From Candidatus Poseidoniales archaeon (GTDB taxonomy: Archaea; Thermoplasmatota; Poseidoniia; MGIII; CG-Epi1): a stretch of 6,419 bases of DNA. The position numbers were made by a program, and so were the translations under genes. Of this stretch, positions 6,101 through 6,419 are shown piece by piece. The stretch is taken from assembly GCA_015658585.1 (NCBI GenBank), contig DQOP01000057.1, forward strand, positions 1-6,419, given 5' to 3'. Under the pieces are notes generated by a model. The model saw only the letters and a program-made list of their open reading frames with translations. It searched no databases and had not been told where the DNA came from. Position 1 is the first letter of the stretch, and each line of letters begins with the position of its first letter.

Positions 6101-6258
6101 GACAAATGAGGTTCTTCATAGACCATTTGGAGTCGGGGGTCAACCAGGTGAATAGTCTCACCCGGTAGTAGTGTCAAACTATCTGCCGGCTGAGCGAAGG
6201 GAGTCAGGACCATCAAGAGAAAAATCAGGGAAACCAGATAACGAGTGATTGTGGTCAA
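3112..6258 (-). CDS. Secreted, membrane-anchored subtilisin-like serine protease with CARDB, Ig-like and PKD domains
   Basis: A 1048-residue S8-family protease, probably exported and held at the cell surface to digest proteins. A signal peptide (1-26, hydrophobic 7-22, likely cut near AQPA) precedes a propeptide-like region (27-130). The catalytic domain spans about 137-465: Asp160 in AILDTGID, His214 in GSHGTHCAG, oxyanion Asn317 and Ser393 in GTSMAAPH. Cys440 and Cys449 may form a disulfide. After a beta-rich stretch come a CARDB-like domain (about 625-728), an Ig-like domain (about 735-825), a PKD domain (about 830-920, with FEFGDG) and a related PKD/Ig domain (about 923-1014). The tail (1028-1048) is a hydrophobic helix ending KRRN. 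Five N-glycosylation sequons all lie after the protease domain. The TTG start fits a leaderless mRNA: a TATA-like box lies 25 bases upstream, and no ATG or GTG separates it from the upstream in-frame stop. ATG codon 16 would lose most of the signal peptide. Confidence 0.95.
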   Translation of the reverse strand: MTTITRYLVSLIFLLMVLTPFAQPADSLTLLPGETIHLVDPRLQMVYEEPHLSEELGLAPAPDDKISLIAQVRNLDQHHHFFVENLGGEITSSFPRFDTFGFLLPISRVPDVTFLPELVWLEADVLFYPALDNSVDSIGADMIWADFGIRGEGTTIAILDTGIDFDHESLDDLDDNPNTDDPKIAVDSDGMLAFYNANTDKEYPDEQPHDSGSHGTHCAGIAAGTGGASGTYSGVAPQANLAGVIALDGGSGDEQDLLRAVEWTIANKDRFSIGVMSLSLGGPVVIPGATNNGASSISQALDVAVESGIVTVVAIGNGNLGIAAHPGSVTYPGDSEKAITVGSVNDDHNREVYSSRGPTGDGRLKPDVMAPGGAIMSARANSGDDYVSYSGTSMAAPHVAGVAALILQANPAVAPDSDLDYVKQILRETSDHRIPLDLDCGEFYTPNNCYGWGTVELVGAVSRSQDLDSTTLEGPTGIQTHTNETFNVGMKYTKTEYTTRGKDGGTVNNFVSGTDLPDVIRIVVRYSSEWPEPTTFSVDAGAATGVTGEAGLKPVSEVEGQWVIEATFNYTGQLDSGDVATSFPVLEFDIQAPIFNEVIPVSVTYTLNDMQGTDQEIMVASFTDLPDLVIEELVVPDSILEGQEVTVTARIVNQGPGPARQYSVDFSSDDIIFQSADDYRVLESDEATNLQVEWIAEGGTHILKARIRGVTPQDEDLSNQELQTTVVVGDFVDSQPPLVFITEPYQNEIVSGLVVVKGTASDNNIVDHVEVRVVPNTWDRANGYQNWVWAWNTSLDLNGRYTLEARSFDGFNFSAVYSVEVEVTNDGANRRPTADLEANYYEVYDNEKIIFSGNRSSDDSAVVKYHFEFGDGRETDWITDSWVEYYFEEAGEYEVILNVEDDEGVRSSSGDMVTITVNEKIDNGNPVAVMLSPQAGTEYSSDKPVQLSSQGSTDPDNDELMFTWSSSLDGELYTTPNFFTEVFLSDGLHIITLTAVDPQGASDSISRQVTVILESDSFDEENPLLTSPNPLVTLLMMVLVSLVFKRRN

Positions 6259-6279
6259 CAGGGTTCTTACAGAATGGCC

Positions 6280-6287
6280 AATAAAAG
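6280..6287 (-). promoter_or_regulatory. TATA-like box of the subtilase gene
   Basis: Read on minus, CTTTTATT is centred near 6283, about 25 bases before the TTG at 6258. This predicts a leaderless transcript starting on that TTG, in keeping with the absence of a Shine-Dalgarno site there. The element is weaker than the box at 1825-1835. Confidence 0.4.
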
Positions 6288-6305
6288 AATATGGCGCTAG
6301 CCGCC
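6281..6305 (-). terminator. Possible terminator of tRNA-Arg: GC hairpin followed by a T-rich tract
   Basis: On minus, GGCG-GCTAG-CGCC (6305-6293) is a four-pair GC hairpin about 20 bases past the tRNA 3' end. It is followed by the T-rich ATATTCTTTTAT. T-rich tracts alone can end archaeal transcription. The same T tract doubles as the subtilase TATA-like box, so assignment to either role is tentative. Confidence 0.3.
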
Positions 6306-6326
6306 GGCACCACTTACTTCACCCGC

Positions 6327-6402
6327 TGGCGCCCGGACCGGGATTCGAACCCGGGTTTGAAGCTCCGCAAGCTTCGGTGATTCCAAACTACACTATCCGG
6401 GC
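6327..6402 (-). tRNA. tRNA-Arg, anticodon GCG, with encoded CCA
   Basis: A complete cloverleaf on minus reads Arg codons CGC and CGU. The acceptor GCCCGGA pairs with TCCGGGC (seven pairs). The D arm has stem GTGT/TCAC with one T-T mismatch and a GG in its loop. The anticodon stem GAAGC/GCTTC encloses the loop TTGCGGA. The variable loop has four bases, and the T arm is CCGGG-TTCGAAT-CCCGG. The body is 72 bases, followed by discriminator G (6330) and encoded CCA (6329-6327). A20, C35 and G36 fit known arginine identity elements. No intron is present. The promoter would lie beyond the window edge. Confidence 0.97.
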
Positions 6403-6419
6403 GCAGAAGCGCACTGACG

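Noticed and set aside
3112..6258. Frameshift or pseudogene in the long protease gene
   Set aside because: The frame is open for 1048 codons, with signal peptide, complete catalytic triad, oxyanion Asn, accessory domains and C-terminal anchor all in order.
6401..6412. GCGC-AGAA-GCGC hairpin at the 5' edge of tRNA-Arg
   Set aside because: Only four pairs, overlapping the tRNA acceptor sequence and close to the window edge. It does not match a bulge-helix-bulge intron site and is probably chance.
1..6419. CRISPR array, insertion sequence, toxin-antitoxin pair or phage gene
   Set aside because: No regularly spaced repeats, transposase motifs, terminal inverted repeats or toxin-like small gene pairs were seen. 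Apart from the leader mini-ORFs, the gene content is housekeeping plus one secreted protease.

Overview
This window looks like chromosomal DNA of an archaeon. The evidence is a translation and ribosome-assembly cluster in a typically archaeal order (aIF1A, Rio1 kinase, two-KH-domain Dim2/Pno1-like protein), TATA-like boxes about 25 bases upstream of proposed leaderless starts, GGTG-type Shine-Dalgarno sequences, and a tRNA-Arg(GCG). The large secreted subtilase with PKD/Ig-like repeats and a C-terminal hydrophobic anchor would suit a heterotrophic, possibly marine Thermoplasmatota-like euryarchaeon. That lineage call is an inference.

Layout. Bases 1-97 hold no gene I can recognise, only a TATA-like box at 69-77. 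Bases 98-1789 are a tight plus-strand operon: aIF1A, one base, Rio1, a 4-base ATGA overlap, then the KH protein. Bases 1790-1978 are a leader region with a strong TATA box (1825-1835), a potential hairpin (1855-1890), a good ribosome-binding site and two tiny overlapping ORFs. A second plus-strand unit follows: an RNase Z-like metallo-beta-lactamase-fold hydrolase (1979-2755), abutted without a gap by a QueD/6-pyruvoyl-tetrahydropterin-synthase homologue (2756-3115). The long minus-strand subtilase gene (6258-3112) converges on it, and the two stop codons overlap in one CTAG palindrome. Upstream of the subtilase, on the same strand, lies tRNA-Arg (6402-6327) with an encoded CCA. No intergenic gap exceeds 300 bases, and I saw no mobile element or CRISPR array.

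How the genes fit together. aIF1A acts in start-site selection on the small ribosomal subunit. Rio1 and the Dim2-like KH protein act in its maturation, so the first operon is a small-subunit module. The second operon pairs a probable RNA or phosphodiester hydrolase with a pterin/queuosine-family fold. The subtilase is an independent secreted or surface protein.

The most unusual points: the QueD homologue keeps its catalytic Cys, Asp-His and Glu residues but has lost all three zinc-binding histidines. The hydrolase upstream lacks room for the RNase Z exosite arm and has a structured leader with a coupled mini-ORF. The other two protein-coding transcripts appear to be leaderless with GTG and TTG starts.
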